The notes under the pieces were generated by a model. It had not been told where the DNA came from. It saw nothing but the letters and a program-made list of their open reading frames with translations, and ran no database searches. A DNA stretch of 64,000 nucleotides from contig NZ_JAFCXL010000002.1 in NCBI RefSeq assembly GCF_049898325.1, positions 1 through 64,000 on the forward strand, in the 5' to 3' direction. The stretch comes from JAFCUW01 sp049898325 (GTDB lineage Bacteria; Pseudomonadota; Gammaproteobacteria; Burkholderiales; Burkholderiaceae_D). Positions 33,696-41,739 of the stretch are shown here, one piece after another. Position numbers and translations under genes: made by a program. The stretch's first letter is position 1. Every line of letters begins with the position of its first letter.

Positions 33696-35411
33696 ATGAA
33701 AAATTTCACCATCGGCCGCCGTCTCGGACTCGGTTTCGCCGTTGTTATCGCGGTGATGCTGCTGATGGCGGGGCTGGCCTACCTGCGCATTGGCGAAGTC
33801 ACCGCCGAGATCCATATGAGCAATGCCGACCGTTTTCCCAAGACCGTGCTGGTGCACAAGATCCGCGACGAGCTCAACGAAACGTCGCGCAATATGCGCA
33901 ACCTGCTGCTGCTGTCGGATGTGTCGACCCTGAACCAGCAATACACGAGCATGGAAAAGAGCTCGCGCGTGATCACCGCCACGCTCGCCACGCTGGACAA
34001 GACAGTCACTTCGGCGGAAGGGCGCGCCATGCTGGCCGACATCGCCAAGCAGCGCGCCGCCTTCATCAAGGAGCGCGACATCCTCATCGAGCTGGCCCAG
34101 GGCTGGCGCAAGGAGGAGGCGATGAAGCACCTGGCCGAAAATGTGCGGCCGGTGAACCAGGCCTATTTTGACGCACTCGACAAATTGTCCGACTTCCAGG
34201 CCAAGTTGATGCTGGCCTCGGGTGAACACGCCGAGGCGACTGCCCGCGCCACCCGGCTGATGGTGCTGGTGCTGGCCGGTGTCGCCAGCGTGCTGGCCGC
34301 CGCCGTCGCTTTCCTGGTCAACCGCAGCATCACCGGCCCCATCGAGCAGGCGGTGGCGGTGGCGCGCATGGTCGCCGACGGCGATCTGACCAGCACCATC
34401 ACGGTCGACCGCGGCGACGAAACGGGCAGGCTGCTGCAGGCTTTGTCGGACATGAACGGCAACCTGCAAAAAATCGTCGGCGATGTCCGTACCGGCACCG
34501 ACACCATCGCCACCGCCTCCGCGCAGATCGCCGCTGGCAACCTCGACCTGTCGGCGCGCACCGAGCAGCAAGCCGCCTCGCTGGAGGAAACCGCCTCGTC
34601 GATGGAGGAGATGGCCGCCACCGTCAAGCAGAACGCGGACAATGCGCGCCAGGCCAACCAGCTGGCCATCGCCGCCTCGCAGACCGCCGTCAAGGGCGGC
34701 GCGGTGGTGGCCCAGGTGGTCGGTACCATGGGCTCGATCAACGATGCCTCGCGCAAGATCGTCGACATCATCGGCGTCATCGACGGCATCGCTTTCCAGA
34801 CCAATATCCTGGCCCTGAACGCCGCCGTCGAGGCGGCGCGCGCGGGCGAGCAGGGACGCGGCTTTGCCGTGGTGGCCTCGGAGGTGCGCAACCTGGCGCA
34901 GCGTTCGGCCACCGCCGCCAAGGAGATCAAGGGTTTGATTGCCGCCTCGGTGACCCAGGTCGACATCGGCCAGAGCCTGGTGCAGCAGGCCGGCAGCACC
35001 ATGACGGACCTGGTGGCGAGCGTGCAGCGGGTCACCGACATCATGGGCGAGATCAGTTCGGCCAACCACGAGCAGGAAGCGGGCATCGCCCAGATCAACC
35101 TGGCCATCACCGACATGGACGCGGTGACGCAGCAGAACGCGGCGCTGGTGGAACAGGCGGCGGCGGCGGCGGCGTCGATGCAGGATCAGGCGGCCCACCT
35201 GGCCGAGGCGGTCAGTGTCTTCAAGCTGGCGGGCGGCCACGTCCAGCCGGCGGCGGCTGCGCCGGCGCGGCCGGCGCAGCCGCCCACGCTGATGGTGGTG
35301 CCGAAGGCGCAAGGGGAGGCGCAAGGCAAGCCGCCAGCGGCGCCGGCGAAAGCGGGCGCGCCGCGCCGGCTGGCCGCGGTCAGCGCGGCCGACGAGTGGG
35401 AGCAGTTCTGA
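33696..35411 (+). CDS. methyl-accepting chemotaxis protein
   Basis: This is the second chemoreceptor, 571 aa, with the same layout as its neighbour. It has a membrane helix near 10-30, a periplasmic helical sensor, a helix near 190-212, HAMP, a signalling domain with the QTNILALNAAVEAAR tip, and a tail ending DEWEQF. The region from HAMP onward is nearly the same as in the first gene at the DNA level. The sensor part keeps the pattern (RFPKT, RDELNET, RNMRNLLLLSD) but has diverged, so the ligand may differ. The ATG at 33696 is chosen because it aligns with the start of the first receptor (KNFTIGRRLGLGF against KNLMIGQRLGLGF). No cheW or other chemotaxis gene is adjacent. Confidence 0.95.
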   Translation: MKNFTIGRRLGLGFAVVIAVMLLMAGLAYLRIGEVTAEIHMSNADRFPKTVLVHKIRDELNETSRNMRNLLLLSDVSTLNQQYTSMEKSSRVITATLATLDKTVTSAEGRAMLADIAKQRAAFIKERDILIELAQGWRKEEAMKHLAENVRPVNQAYFDALDKLSDFQAKLMLASGEHAEATARATRLMVLVLAGVASVLAAAVAFLVNRSITGPIEQAVAVARMVADGDLTSTITVDRGDETGRLLQALSDMNGNLQKIVGDVRTGTDTIATASAQIAAGNLDLSARTEQQAASLEETASSMEEMAATVKQNADNARQANQLAIAASQTAVKGGAVVAQVVGTMGSINDASRKIVDIIGVIDGIAFQTNILALNAAVEAARAGEQGRGFAVVASEVRNLAQRSATAAKEIKGLIAASVTQVDIGQSLVQQAGSTMTDLVASVQRVTDIMGEISSANHEQEAGIAQINLAITDMDAVTQQNAALVEQAAAAAASMQDQAAHLAEAVSVFKLAGGHVQPAAAAPARPAQPPTLMVVPKAQGEAQGKPPAAPAKAGAPRRLAAVSAADEWEQF

Positions 35412-35531
35412 CCGCATTGCCCCATTTGCACGGTTGATCGGCAGCGGGCCCGGGTCGAGCGTAAAATGCGCTCACCCGGGCCTTGCCCGTCAACGACCCG
35501 CGATGCGGTCACATGTCAAAATGAGTATGCA

Positions 35532-36347
35532 ATGAGCTGGACCCTGATAGCGGCCCTTTGTGCAATGGGCGTGTTCGGCGGCTTCGCCGCCGGTTTGCTG
35601 GGCATCGGCGGCGGCATGATCCTGGTGCCGTTCATGACGATGGTGTTTACGTCGCTGGGTTTTCCGCCCGCGCTGATCGTCCACATGGCCATCGCCACCT
35701 GCCTTGCCACCATCGTGTTTACGTCGATTTCCTCGGTGCGCGCCCATCACCTCAAGGGCGCGGTGCGCTGGGATATCGTGCGCCAGTTCACCCCCGGCAT
35801 CCTGGCCGGCTCGTGGATCGGGCCGTGGATCGGCAAGCAGATGAACCCGATGGTGATGGCGCTGTTCTTCGGCGCCTTCGTGGCGGTGGCGGCGACCCAG
35901 ATGCTGATCGATACCAAGCCGGCTTCGCAGCACCCGCTGCCGGGCAAGCCGGCCATGTTCGCCGCCGGCGGCGGCATCGGCATCCTGGCCGGCCTGGTGG
36001 GCGCCGGCGGCGGCTTCGTCTCGATTCCCTTCATGAGCTGGTACAGCGTGCGCATCCACAACGCGGTGGCCACCAGCGCGGCGCTGGGCTTTCCCATCGC
36101 GCTGGCGGGGACGCTGGCCAACATCTGGTTCGGCCTGGGCGAGGCGACGCTGCCGGCGCACTCGCTGGGCTTTATTTATGTGCCCGCGCTGGCGATCATC
36201 GCGACCGCCAGCGTGTTGATGGCGCCACTGGGCGCGCGCACCGCGCACCGCTGGCCGGTGCGGCGCCTGCGCCGCTCGTTCGCATTCATCCTGTACGCGC
36301 TGGCGCTGTACATGCTGTGGAAGGGCGCGGTGCTGTACCGCGCCTGA
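35532..36347 (+). CDS. TauE/SafE-family sulfite/anion exporter-like membrane protein
   Basis: This 271-aa inner-membrane protein of the TauE/SafE family has about eight hydrophobic helices. The two repeat units each carry a Gly-rich motif (GLLGIGGGMILVPF near the N-terminus and GLVGAGGGFVSIPF in the middle), the hallmark of this family. Members export sulfite, sulfoacetate or other small anions; the substrate here is not defined. I start at ATG 35532, directly before the first helix. It converges with lgt with only 18 bases between. Confidence 0.9.
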   Translation: MSWTLIAALCAMGVFGGFAAGLLGIGGGMILVPFMTMVFTSLGFPPALIVHMAIATCLATIVFTSISSVRAHHLKGAVRWDIVRQFTPGILAGSWIGPWIGKQMNPMVMALFFGAFVAVAATQMLIDTKPASQHPLPGKPAMFAAGGGIGILAGLVGAGGGFVSIPFMSWYSVRIHNAVATSAALGFPIALAGTLANIWFGLGEATLPAHSLGFIYVPALAIIATASVLMAPLGARTAHRWPVRRLRRSFAFILYALALYMLWKGAVLYRA

Positions 36348-36365
36348 AGGGGCAAGGCACGCGCC

Positions 36366-37211
36366 TCAGCGCGCTGCCTGCCCCGCGAAATGGGGATGCC
36401 GATAGGCCCAGGCCAGCATCAGCAGGCCGCCCACGATCATCGGCAGCGACAGCATCTGCCCCGAGGTGACGGGCAATCCCGCCACCGTCACCTGCCAGTC
36501 CGGCACGCGGAAATACTCGGTGAAAAAGCGCGCGCAGCCATACAGGGTGGTGAACAGCGCGCCCACCGCCAGCCGTGGCCGCGCCGAGCGCGAATACAGC
36601 CAGACGATGACGAACACCAGCAGGCCGTCGATGAGCATCTGGTAGATCGGCGATGGATGGCGCAAGCCCTCGAGGAACACGGGCGCGGGCTGCAGCGCAT
36701 AGCGCGTGTCGGGCCAGCGCATCGCCCACGGCAGGGCGGCGTCGGCCACGCGGCCGGGCAGTTCGGCGTTGATGAAGTTGCCGAGGCGGCCGGCGGCGTA
36801 CCCGAGCGGCACCAGCGGGGCGATAAAATCGAGCACGTCGAGCACATTGCGGCCCACCTTGCGCGACCACAGGGCCATCGCCACCAGCACGCCGATGAAG
36901 CCGCCGTGGAAGGACATGCCGCCGTGCCAGACCTTGAACACTTCCAGCGGATCGTTGAGGAACAAGCGGGGCGTGTAAAAGAACACCTCGCCCAGGCGGC
37001 CGCCGATGATCACCCCCAGCATGCCGTAAAACAGCATGTCGTCGAGGTCTTCCTTTTTCCAGCCCTGGGCGGCAATGTGCGGCTGGGCGATGCGCACGCG
37101 GCCCAGCGCCAGGAACAGGCCGAAGGCGAGCACGTACATCAATCCATACCAGTGCACCTGCACGGGGCCGAGCGAAAATGCCACGGGGTCGGGCATCGGG
37201 TGAGTGAGCAT
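36366..37211 (-). CDS. lgt: prolipoprotein diacylglyceryl transferase
   Basis: Lgt moves a diacylglyceryl group from phosphatidylglycerol to the lipobox Cys of prolipoproteins, the first step of lipoprotein maturation, in the inner membrane. The 281-aa protein has about seven hydrophobic helices. The family signature GRLGNFINAELPGR (R142, N145) and the HGGMSFHGG loop (about 97-104) are intact. Its ATG overlaps the stop codon of the upstream LysR gene (TGATG), so lgt is translated together with a transcription factor. Lipoproteins in this window (the ABC-operon and NodT proteins) would be clients. Confidence 0.96.
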   Translation of the reverse strand: MLTHPMPDPVAFSLGPVQVHWYGLMYVLAFGLFLALGRVRIAQPHIAAQGWKKEDLDDMLFYGMLGVIIGGRLGEVFFYTPRLFLNDPLEVFKVWHGGMSFHGGFIGVLVAMALWSRKVGRNVLDVLDFIAPLVPLGYAAGRLGNFINAELPGRVADAALPWAMRWPDTRYALQPAPVFLEGLRHPSPIYQMLIDGLLVFVIVWLYSRSARPRLAVGALFTTLYGCARFFTEYFRVPDWQVTVAGLPVTSGQMLSLPMIVGGLLMLAWAYRHPHFAGQAAR

Positions 37212-38098
37212 CAGTGTGTCTTTCTTAATAGTTCCAAAAATCCCTGCAGCACGGGCGAGCTGTTGTCACGGCGCCACGCGCAGCCCGTCTCGACCAGCGG
37301 CGTGGCATCGCGCAACGGGCGGTAGTCGACGCCGGGGCGCATCAGGTTCGACACGGATTGTGGCACAAGTGCCATGCCCATGCCCGCTGATACCAGGCTG
37401 ACAATGGTTTGCATCTGGATCGCCTGCTGGCCGATGGCCGGCGTCAGACCGGCGCTGGCGAAGCAGCCGAGGATGGCGTCATGCAGGGCAGGGGCGATGG
37501 GGCGGGGGAAAATGATCAGTGGCAGGGACGGGGCCTCGCGCAGCGCCACCGGGCCGGCCGGCAGCAAGCCGGTCGGCAGCGCCAGGATCAGCGGCTCATC
37601 GAGCAGTTTCAGGTAATCGAGTTCGGCGCGGGCCTTGTCCGGCAAGGGCGGGATCAACAGGCCGACGTCGATGCGGTTGTGCAGCAGGTCGTCGACCTGC
37701 ACATCCGAGGTCGCCTCCTGCAGCACGATCTGCACCTGGGGAAAGGCGGCCCGGTAGTTGCGCAGGAACGGCGGCAACACGCTGTAATCGGCCGAGGAGA
37801 CGAAGGCCAGCGCCAGCCGGCCGCTCTCGCCGGCGGCGGCGGCGCGTACCAGTGCCGCCAGTTCGCCCGACTGGGCCAGCAGGCGCCTGGCCTCGGGCAG
37901 CAGGGCCGCACCGGCGGGCGTGAGCGCCACGCTGCGCCGGCTGCGCTCGAACAGCGCGGCGCCCAGCAGGGCTTCGAGCCCCAGGATCGCTTGCGACAGG
38001 GGTGGCTGGGTCATGTGCAAGCGCACGGCGGCGCGGCCGAAGTGCAATTCTTCAGCGACCGTGACGAAATAGCGCAACTGGCGCAATTCGAGGTTCAT
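37211..38098 (-). CDS. LysR-family transcriptional regulator
   Basis: This 295-aa regulator has an N-terminal helix-turn-helix (about 1-60; LRQLRYFVTVAEELHFGRAA and TQPPLSQAILGLE) and a periplasmic-binding-like effector domain from about residue 90. The effector is unknown; the sequence recalls regulators of aromatic catabolism (BenM/CatR-like group), but no such genes lie nearby. Unusually, the downstream partner is lgt, with a one-base stop-start overlap, and no divergent target gene is adjacent: the gene upstream is on the same strand. Confidence 0.92.
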   Translation of the reverse strand: MNLELRQLRYFVTVAEELHFGRAAVRLHMTQPPLSQAILGLEALLGAALFERSRRSVALTPAGAALLPEARRLLAQSGELAALVRAAAAGESGRLALAFVSSADYSVLPPFLRNYRAAFPQVQIVLQEATSDVQVDDLLHNRIDVGLLIPPLPDKARAELDYLKLLDEPLILALPTGLLPAGPVALREAPSLPLIIFPRPIAPALHDAILGCFASAGLTPAIGQQAIQMQTIVSLVSAGMGMALVPQSVSNLMRPGVDYRPLRDATPLVETGCAWRRDNSSPVLQGFLELLRKTH

Positions 38099-38192
38099 AG
38101 CGATGTCATTGGATGGAGCGGCAATCGGGATGCCGTATGACGCAAAACAGGAGCGCCATCATACCGCGCGCGGCCGGCGGTGTATTTTCAGC

Positions 38193-38420
38193 CTACTTGC
38201 GCTTTTTCTCGAACGACGCCGCCACCCGCGCCTTGCGGCGTGCCTCGTCGACGTCATGGGCCTTCTTTTTATCCAGGCCCAGCATTTTTTCGATGAATTC
38301 GAACCAGATGAAGGCCGCGCCCATCGCCCCGATCACCCACCACCACGACATGTCGGCGAACTTCCACACTTCGAAATAGCGCAGGGGGATCAACGCTGCA
38401 ATGATGATGATAAGTGGCAT
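38193..38420 (-). CDS. small Trp-rich membrane protein
   Basis: This 75-aa protein has two hydrophobic segments (about 2-14 and 24-45) rich in Trp and Phe (KFADMSWWWVIGAMGAAF, FEFIEK) and a charged Lys/Arg-rich tail. It matches the small Trp-rich protein family known from betaproteobacteria, whose function is unknown. I start at ATG 38420 because a perfect AAGGAG site lies five bases upstream; longer forms of the frame upstream are not supported. It stands alone, divergent from the cytochrome c gene. Confidence 0.85.
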   Translation of the reverse strand: MPLIIIIAALIPLRYFEVWKFADMSWWWVIGAMGAAFIWFEFIEKMLGLDKKKAHDVDEARRKARVAASFEKKRK

Positions 38421-38602
38421 GGGAACTCCTTGAATACGCCATCTTACAAAGGTTTTAGTGCAGCAGGGCAAATAAACGCACGGCGCGGGCGACTTGTGGT
38501 CAAGCCGCCTCTGCATAAAGCGTGTTCGAATGTAACGCTGACAAGGGCAGGGTGTAATCTTGTTAGAATATGCCATCTGGTCCTTACTTTTGGAGATTTG
38601 CA

Positions 38603-38923
38603 ATGAAACGTTCGAAGATGCTGGGCATGCTGTTCACCGTTGTGGCGACCTCTCTGGCATCGACCAGTGCGATGGCCAACGCCGATCTGGCCAAGGCCAA
38701 AAATTGCATGGCATGCCACGCGGTCGCCACCAAGCTGGTGGGTCCCGCTTTCAAGGACGTCGCCGCCAAGTATTCCGGTCAGAAAGATGCTGAAGCTAAA
38801 CTCGCGGCCAAGGTCTTAAAAGGCGGCAGCGGTTCCTGGGGTGCGGTGCCGATGCCGGCCAACCCGCAGGTGAGCGACGCCGAGGCGCATACGCTGGTCA
38901 AGTGGGTGCTGTCGCAGAAGTAA
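38603..38923 (+). CDS. periplasmic cytochrome c, class I (c551/c5-like)
   Basis: This is a small electron carrier of 106 aa. A signal peptide (about 1-25, ending SAMA) is followed by the heme-binding CMACH motif near residue 35 and a Met ligand in GAVPMPAN near residue 81. Size and motif order suit monoheme c551/c5-type cytochromes that shuttle electrons between the bc1 complex and oxidases. I start at ATG 38603, which has TGGAG eight bases upstream. A strong bidirectional terminator follows. The partner oxidase is not in the window. Confidence 0.93.
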   Translation: MKRSKMLGMLFTVVATSLASTSAMANADLAKAKNCMACHAVATKLVGPAFKDVAAKYSGQKDAEAKLAAKVLKGGSGSWGAVPMPANPQVSDAEAHTLVKWVLSQK

Positions 38924-38936
38924 GCGAAGCGGACAC

Positions 38937-38965
38937 AAAAAAACGCGCCGAGGGCGCGTTTTTTT
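38937..38965. terminator. bidirectional rho-independent terminator
   Basis: Seven A, a 6-bp GC stem (ACGCGCC / GGCGCGT around GAG) and seven T form a perfect symmetrical terminator between the converging cytochrome c and amino-acid-binding-protein genes, 14 bases after the former stop. It serves both strands. Confidence 0.92.
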
Positions 38966-39013
38966 ATGGGGGACACGATGGGGGCTGGCAGCGCTTGCCA
39001 GCCCTTGCCGCGT

Positions 39014-40156
39014 TTAACGCACCACTTCGATCTTGGTTTTCTTGCCGCCCTTGTAGGTGAACAAGGTCAGCGCGCCATCCTTGATGTCGCCGAAGTTGTC
39101 GAACTGAATCAGACCGGTCACGCCCTGGTACTTGATTTTTTTCAGTTCAGGCAAATAGACGGCAGGATCGGCCGACTTGGCGTTTTGCATGGCGGTCGCC
39201 ATCGTCATCACCGCGTCGTACACATACGGTGCGTAGATCTGCACGTCGGCATTGTATTTTTTCTTGTAGCGGGTCACGAAGTCGGCCATGACTTTCTCTT
39301 GCGCGCCCTCGACACCGCCCGCTTCGGCGCACACCATGGTGCCTTCGCCGATGCCGTCGCCGGCCAGGCGGGCCACCGCTTCCGTACAGACGCCGTCGCC
39401 ACCCATGAACTTGGCGGTGATGCCCAGTGCTTTCATTTGCTTGAGCATGGGGCCGCCCACCGAATCCATGCCGCCGAAGAAGACCAGGTCGGGCTTTTTC
39501 GCCTTGATCGAGGTCAGGATGGCGGTGAAGTCGGTGGCTTTGTCGGTGGTAAATTCTTTGCCGACCATTTTGACGCCGGGGAACTTGGCCTTGGCGCCCT
39601 TGATGAATTCGTCGGCGACGCCCTGGCCGTAGGCGGTGCGGTCGTCGATCACGGCGATGCTTTTGGCGCCGAGTTTGTCGACGGCGTAACGGCCCAGCGT
39701 GCCGCCGAGCTTGTTGTCATTGGCGACGACGCGGAAGGCGCCCTTGAAACCTTGCTTGGTGTAGACGGGGATGGTGGCCGACGGCGAAATCTGCGGAATG
39801 CCGGCATCGTTGTAGATGCGCGAGGCCGGTACGGTGGTGCCGGAATTGAGGTGGCCGATCACGCCGTTGACCTTAGCATCGACCAGCTTCTGGGCCACGG
39901 CCGTGCCTTGCTTCGGATCGGCGCCGTCGTCTTCCGTCAGCAGTTGCAGGGTGACCTTCTTGCCGTTGATCGTAAAACCCTTGGCATTGAGTTCTTCAAT
40001 GGCCATGCGGGCGCCGTTCTCGTTGTCCTTGCCCAAGTGGGCGCTGGGACCCGAGATGGGTGCGACGTGCCCGATCTTGACCACCTCTTGTGCGCTGGCG
40101 CTGCCGGCAAAGGCGAGGGCAATGGCGAGAGGAATCAGCTTGGTGGTGAACTGCAT
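39014..40156 (-). CDS. branched-chain amino acid ABC transporter substrate-binding protein
   Basis: This is a periplasmic binding protein of the LivJ/LivK type, 380 aa, with a signal peptide (about 1-22, AFAGSASA). The mature start EVVKIGHVAPISGPSAHLGKD is typical, and the ligand region contains NSGTTVPASRIYND. I prefer ATG 40156 over 40162 because the GGAG site is seven bases before it and only two before the other. No permease or ATPase genes are adjacent, so it is an orphan component that must use a transporter encoded elsewhere. A terminator lies downstream. The ligand is probably Leu/Ile/Val or a related amino acid. Confidence 0.93.
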   Translation of the reverse strand: MQFTTKLIPLAIALAFAGSASAQEVVKIGHVAPISGPSAHLGKDNENGARMAIEELNAKGFTINGKKVTLQLLTEDDGADPKQGTAVAQKLVDAKVNGVIGHLNSGTTVPASRIYNDAGIPQISPSATIPVYTKQGFKGAFRVVANDNKLGGTLGRYAVDKLGAKSIAVIDDRTAYGQGVADEFIKGAKAKFPGVKMVGKEFTTDKATDFTAILTSIKAKKPDLVFFGGMDSVGGPMLKQMKALGITAKFMGGDGVCTEAVARLAGDGIGEGTMVCAEAGGVEGAQEKVMADFVTRYKKKYNADVQIYAPYVYDAVMTMATAMQNAKSADPAVYLPELKKIKYQGVTGLIQFDNFGDIKDGALTLFTYKGGKKTKIEVVR

Positions 40157-40317
40157 GGACATTCTCCAAAGGTTGTTGATCAGAATTTACGTAAGGGCAA
40201 ACGGTACAACAAATTGTCGGCTTCGCAAAGTGGTAAACGCAGCCGTGCAGACCCGCTGCCCGGCGGGCCCGGCAAGTTTGTCAGCAGATGCAAGTGGCGC
40301 GGCGCGGGCGCCCCCGT

Positions 40318-40566
40318 CTACCCGTGCCCGACTTCGCGCGCGATGATTTCACGCACCGCCGCGCGCACGCCCTGGCGGATCTCGCCCATCGCCTGTTGCA
40401 TGGCACGCTCGACGGCAGATTCGATCTGGCCGTGGAGGTTTTCCATCAGGTGCTCGAACAGGCGGCGTTCGAGCGCCTCCCAGTCGACCTGCGCTGCCGC
40501 GGGCGGCTCCTGGAACACTTCCGTGAGGACGGGAATGCCGGCATCGAAGGGGGGGGAATTGCTCAT
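40318..40566 (-). CDS. hypothetical protein downstream of holC
   Basis: This 82-aa protein has a disordered N-terminus (about 1-25), an amphipathic helical part (WEALERRLFEHLMENLHGQI and further) and a basic end. It resembles in position and look the DUF2486-type proteins found after holC in Burkholderiales; that link is from memory and not firm. It overlaps the holC stop by four bases (ATGA), so the two are translated together. No signal peptide and no catalytic motif are seen. It may bind a partner through its helix. Confidence 0.7.
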   Translation of the reverse strand: MSNSPPFDAGIPVLTEVFQEPPAAAQVDWEALERRLFEHLMENLHGQIESAVERAMQQAMGEIRQGVRAAVREIIAREVGHG

Positions 40567-40988
40567 GGCTGGCCTGCAACAAAGTGGGTCAAGGGAAATG
40601 CCTGTTTTTTGTAGGCGACGTAGCGCTTGCGCCCTTCGGCAGCGTCGGCCTCGTCGAGGGAAATGATTTCAAATACACGCTGGAAACGCTCGACGCGCTG
40701 GGGCGTGCGGCGACTCAGGTTGACCAGCATGTCGCCATGGGGGAAATCGGCCCCATCGTCGTCGGTGACGAGTATCGGCGTCTGCGCCGCCAGCGCGTCA
40801 CCGGCCAGCACGTGCGGCAGAAAATCGGTGTCGGACACGCTCCACAGGGCCGCGTCCAGCTGCGTCGCCTGGGCGGCGTCCTCGGTCAGCAGCACCAGCT
40901 TGCCGCCGGCCGCGTAGGCCTTGCGGGCCAGGCGGCAGGCGTAGGCGAGCTTGTCGGGGATATTGGTGTGAAAATCGATACGGGTCAT
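40563..40988 (-). CDS. holC: DNA polymerase III chi subunit
   Basis: HolC links the clamp loader to single-stranded-DNA-binding protein at the replication fork. The 141-aa protein begins MTRIDFHTNIPDKLAYACRL (residue 1 onward) and keeps the family blocks TEDAAQATQLDAALWS, FLPHV, PILVTDD and LVNLS. I start at ATG 40988 (AAAGG upstream); the longer frame is not conserved. It is followed, with overlap, by the small helical protein. The usual upstream gene, leucyl aminopeptidase, is not next to it here. Confidence 0.9.
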   Translation of the reverse strand: MTRIDFHTNIPDKLAYACRLARKAYAAGGKLVLLTEDAAQATQLDAALWSVSDTDFLPHVLAGDALAAQTPILVTDDDGADFPHGDMLVNLSRRTPQRVERFQRVFEIISLDEADAAEGRKRYVAYKKQAFPLTHFVAGQP

Positions 40989-41019
40989 GCGCGCCTTTGA
41001 AAGGAAAAGCTGACCATGG

Positions 41020-41709
41020 TCAGAATTGAAAACCGGGCGGCGCATTCTCGGCCGCCGGCTTTGGCGATGCTGGTGCCGGCGCCGGTGGCGCCATGACGGG
41101 ATCGGGCGTTGGCGGCGGCGCCGCGGCCAGTGCCGGCGCCGCCCGCCAGCCCGCCGGCAAACGCGATTGCAGCGGATAGCTGGCCGCCGTCAGCGCTTCC
41201 TGCCAGGCCTGTGCTTCGAAGCCGATCTGCTTGCCCGCGCCGACCAGCAGCAGGGGCAGGCGGGCATCGCTGCCCGCCGCCTTGAGTTGCTGCTGGTCGT
41301 CGTTGGAGTGGACGGTTTTTTCCGTGAACGGCACGCCCCGCTGTTGCAACAGGGCGCGGCCCTGGTCGCAGGCCTCGCAGGACGAGGTGGTGTAGAGGAC
41401 CACGGGATGGCGCCGCACCGCCTCGCTCAAGGCGTAGGGCAGGGACGGCAGGCTGGCGCCACCCCCGCCGGGCACGGCGGCGACGGCGGGCCGGGCAGGC
41501 GGCCTGGCGCCAGCGCGGGCGGGCGCCGGTTCAGGCGGCGGCTGGTCGCTGAAGTGGGTGACACCGTTGGCGTCTTTCCAGCGATACATTTGCGCACTGG
41601 CGCTCGCGGCCGCCAGCGCCAGCACCAGCGCGCACAGGCAGGCCGCCGGCAGGCGCTGCGCCCCCCGCTGCTTGCTGCCGGCTTGCCGCCTCACCCACGT
41701 CACCGTCAT
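41020..41709 (-). CDS. DUF4124-glutaredoxin fusion protein, exported
   Basis: This 229-aa protein has a basic N-terminus and a signal peptide (about 20-40, ending ASASA). A DUF4124 module follows directly (YRWKDANGVTHFSDQPP), then a Pro/Ala linker. A glutaredoxin-like domain (about 98-175) has the redox motif TSSCEACDQG, and the tail is Pro/Ala-rich. The CxxC thiol pair suggests disulfide reduction or exchange in the periplasm; the target is unknown. DUF4124 often occurs at the start of exported proteins in this group. It lies between holC and the oligopeptidase gene, with 30 bases to the latter. Confidence 0.85.
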   Translation of the reverse strand: MTVTWVRRQAGSKQRGAQRLPAACLCALVLALAAASASAQMYRWKDANGVTHFSDQPPPEPAPARAGARPPARPAVAAVPGGGGASLPSLPYALSEAVRRHPVVLYTTSSCEACDQGRALLQQRGVPFTEKTVHSNDDQQQLKAAGSDARLPLLLVGAGKQIGFEAQAWQEALTAASYPLQSRLPAGWRAAPALAAAPPPTPDPVMAPPAPAPASPKPAAENAPPGFQF

Positions 41710-41739
41710 ACCGTCTCCAAAAAACCCGGCCGGGGCCCG

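Noticed and set aside
38421..38603. N-terminal extension of the Trp-rich protein upstream of 38420
   Set aside because: A perfect AAGGAG site precedes the inner ATG, and the extension overlaps the cytochrome c promoter region and lacks coding character.
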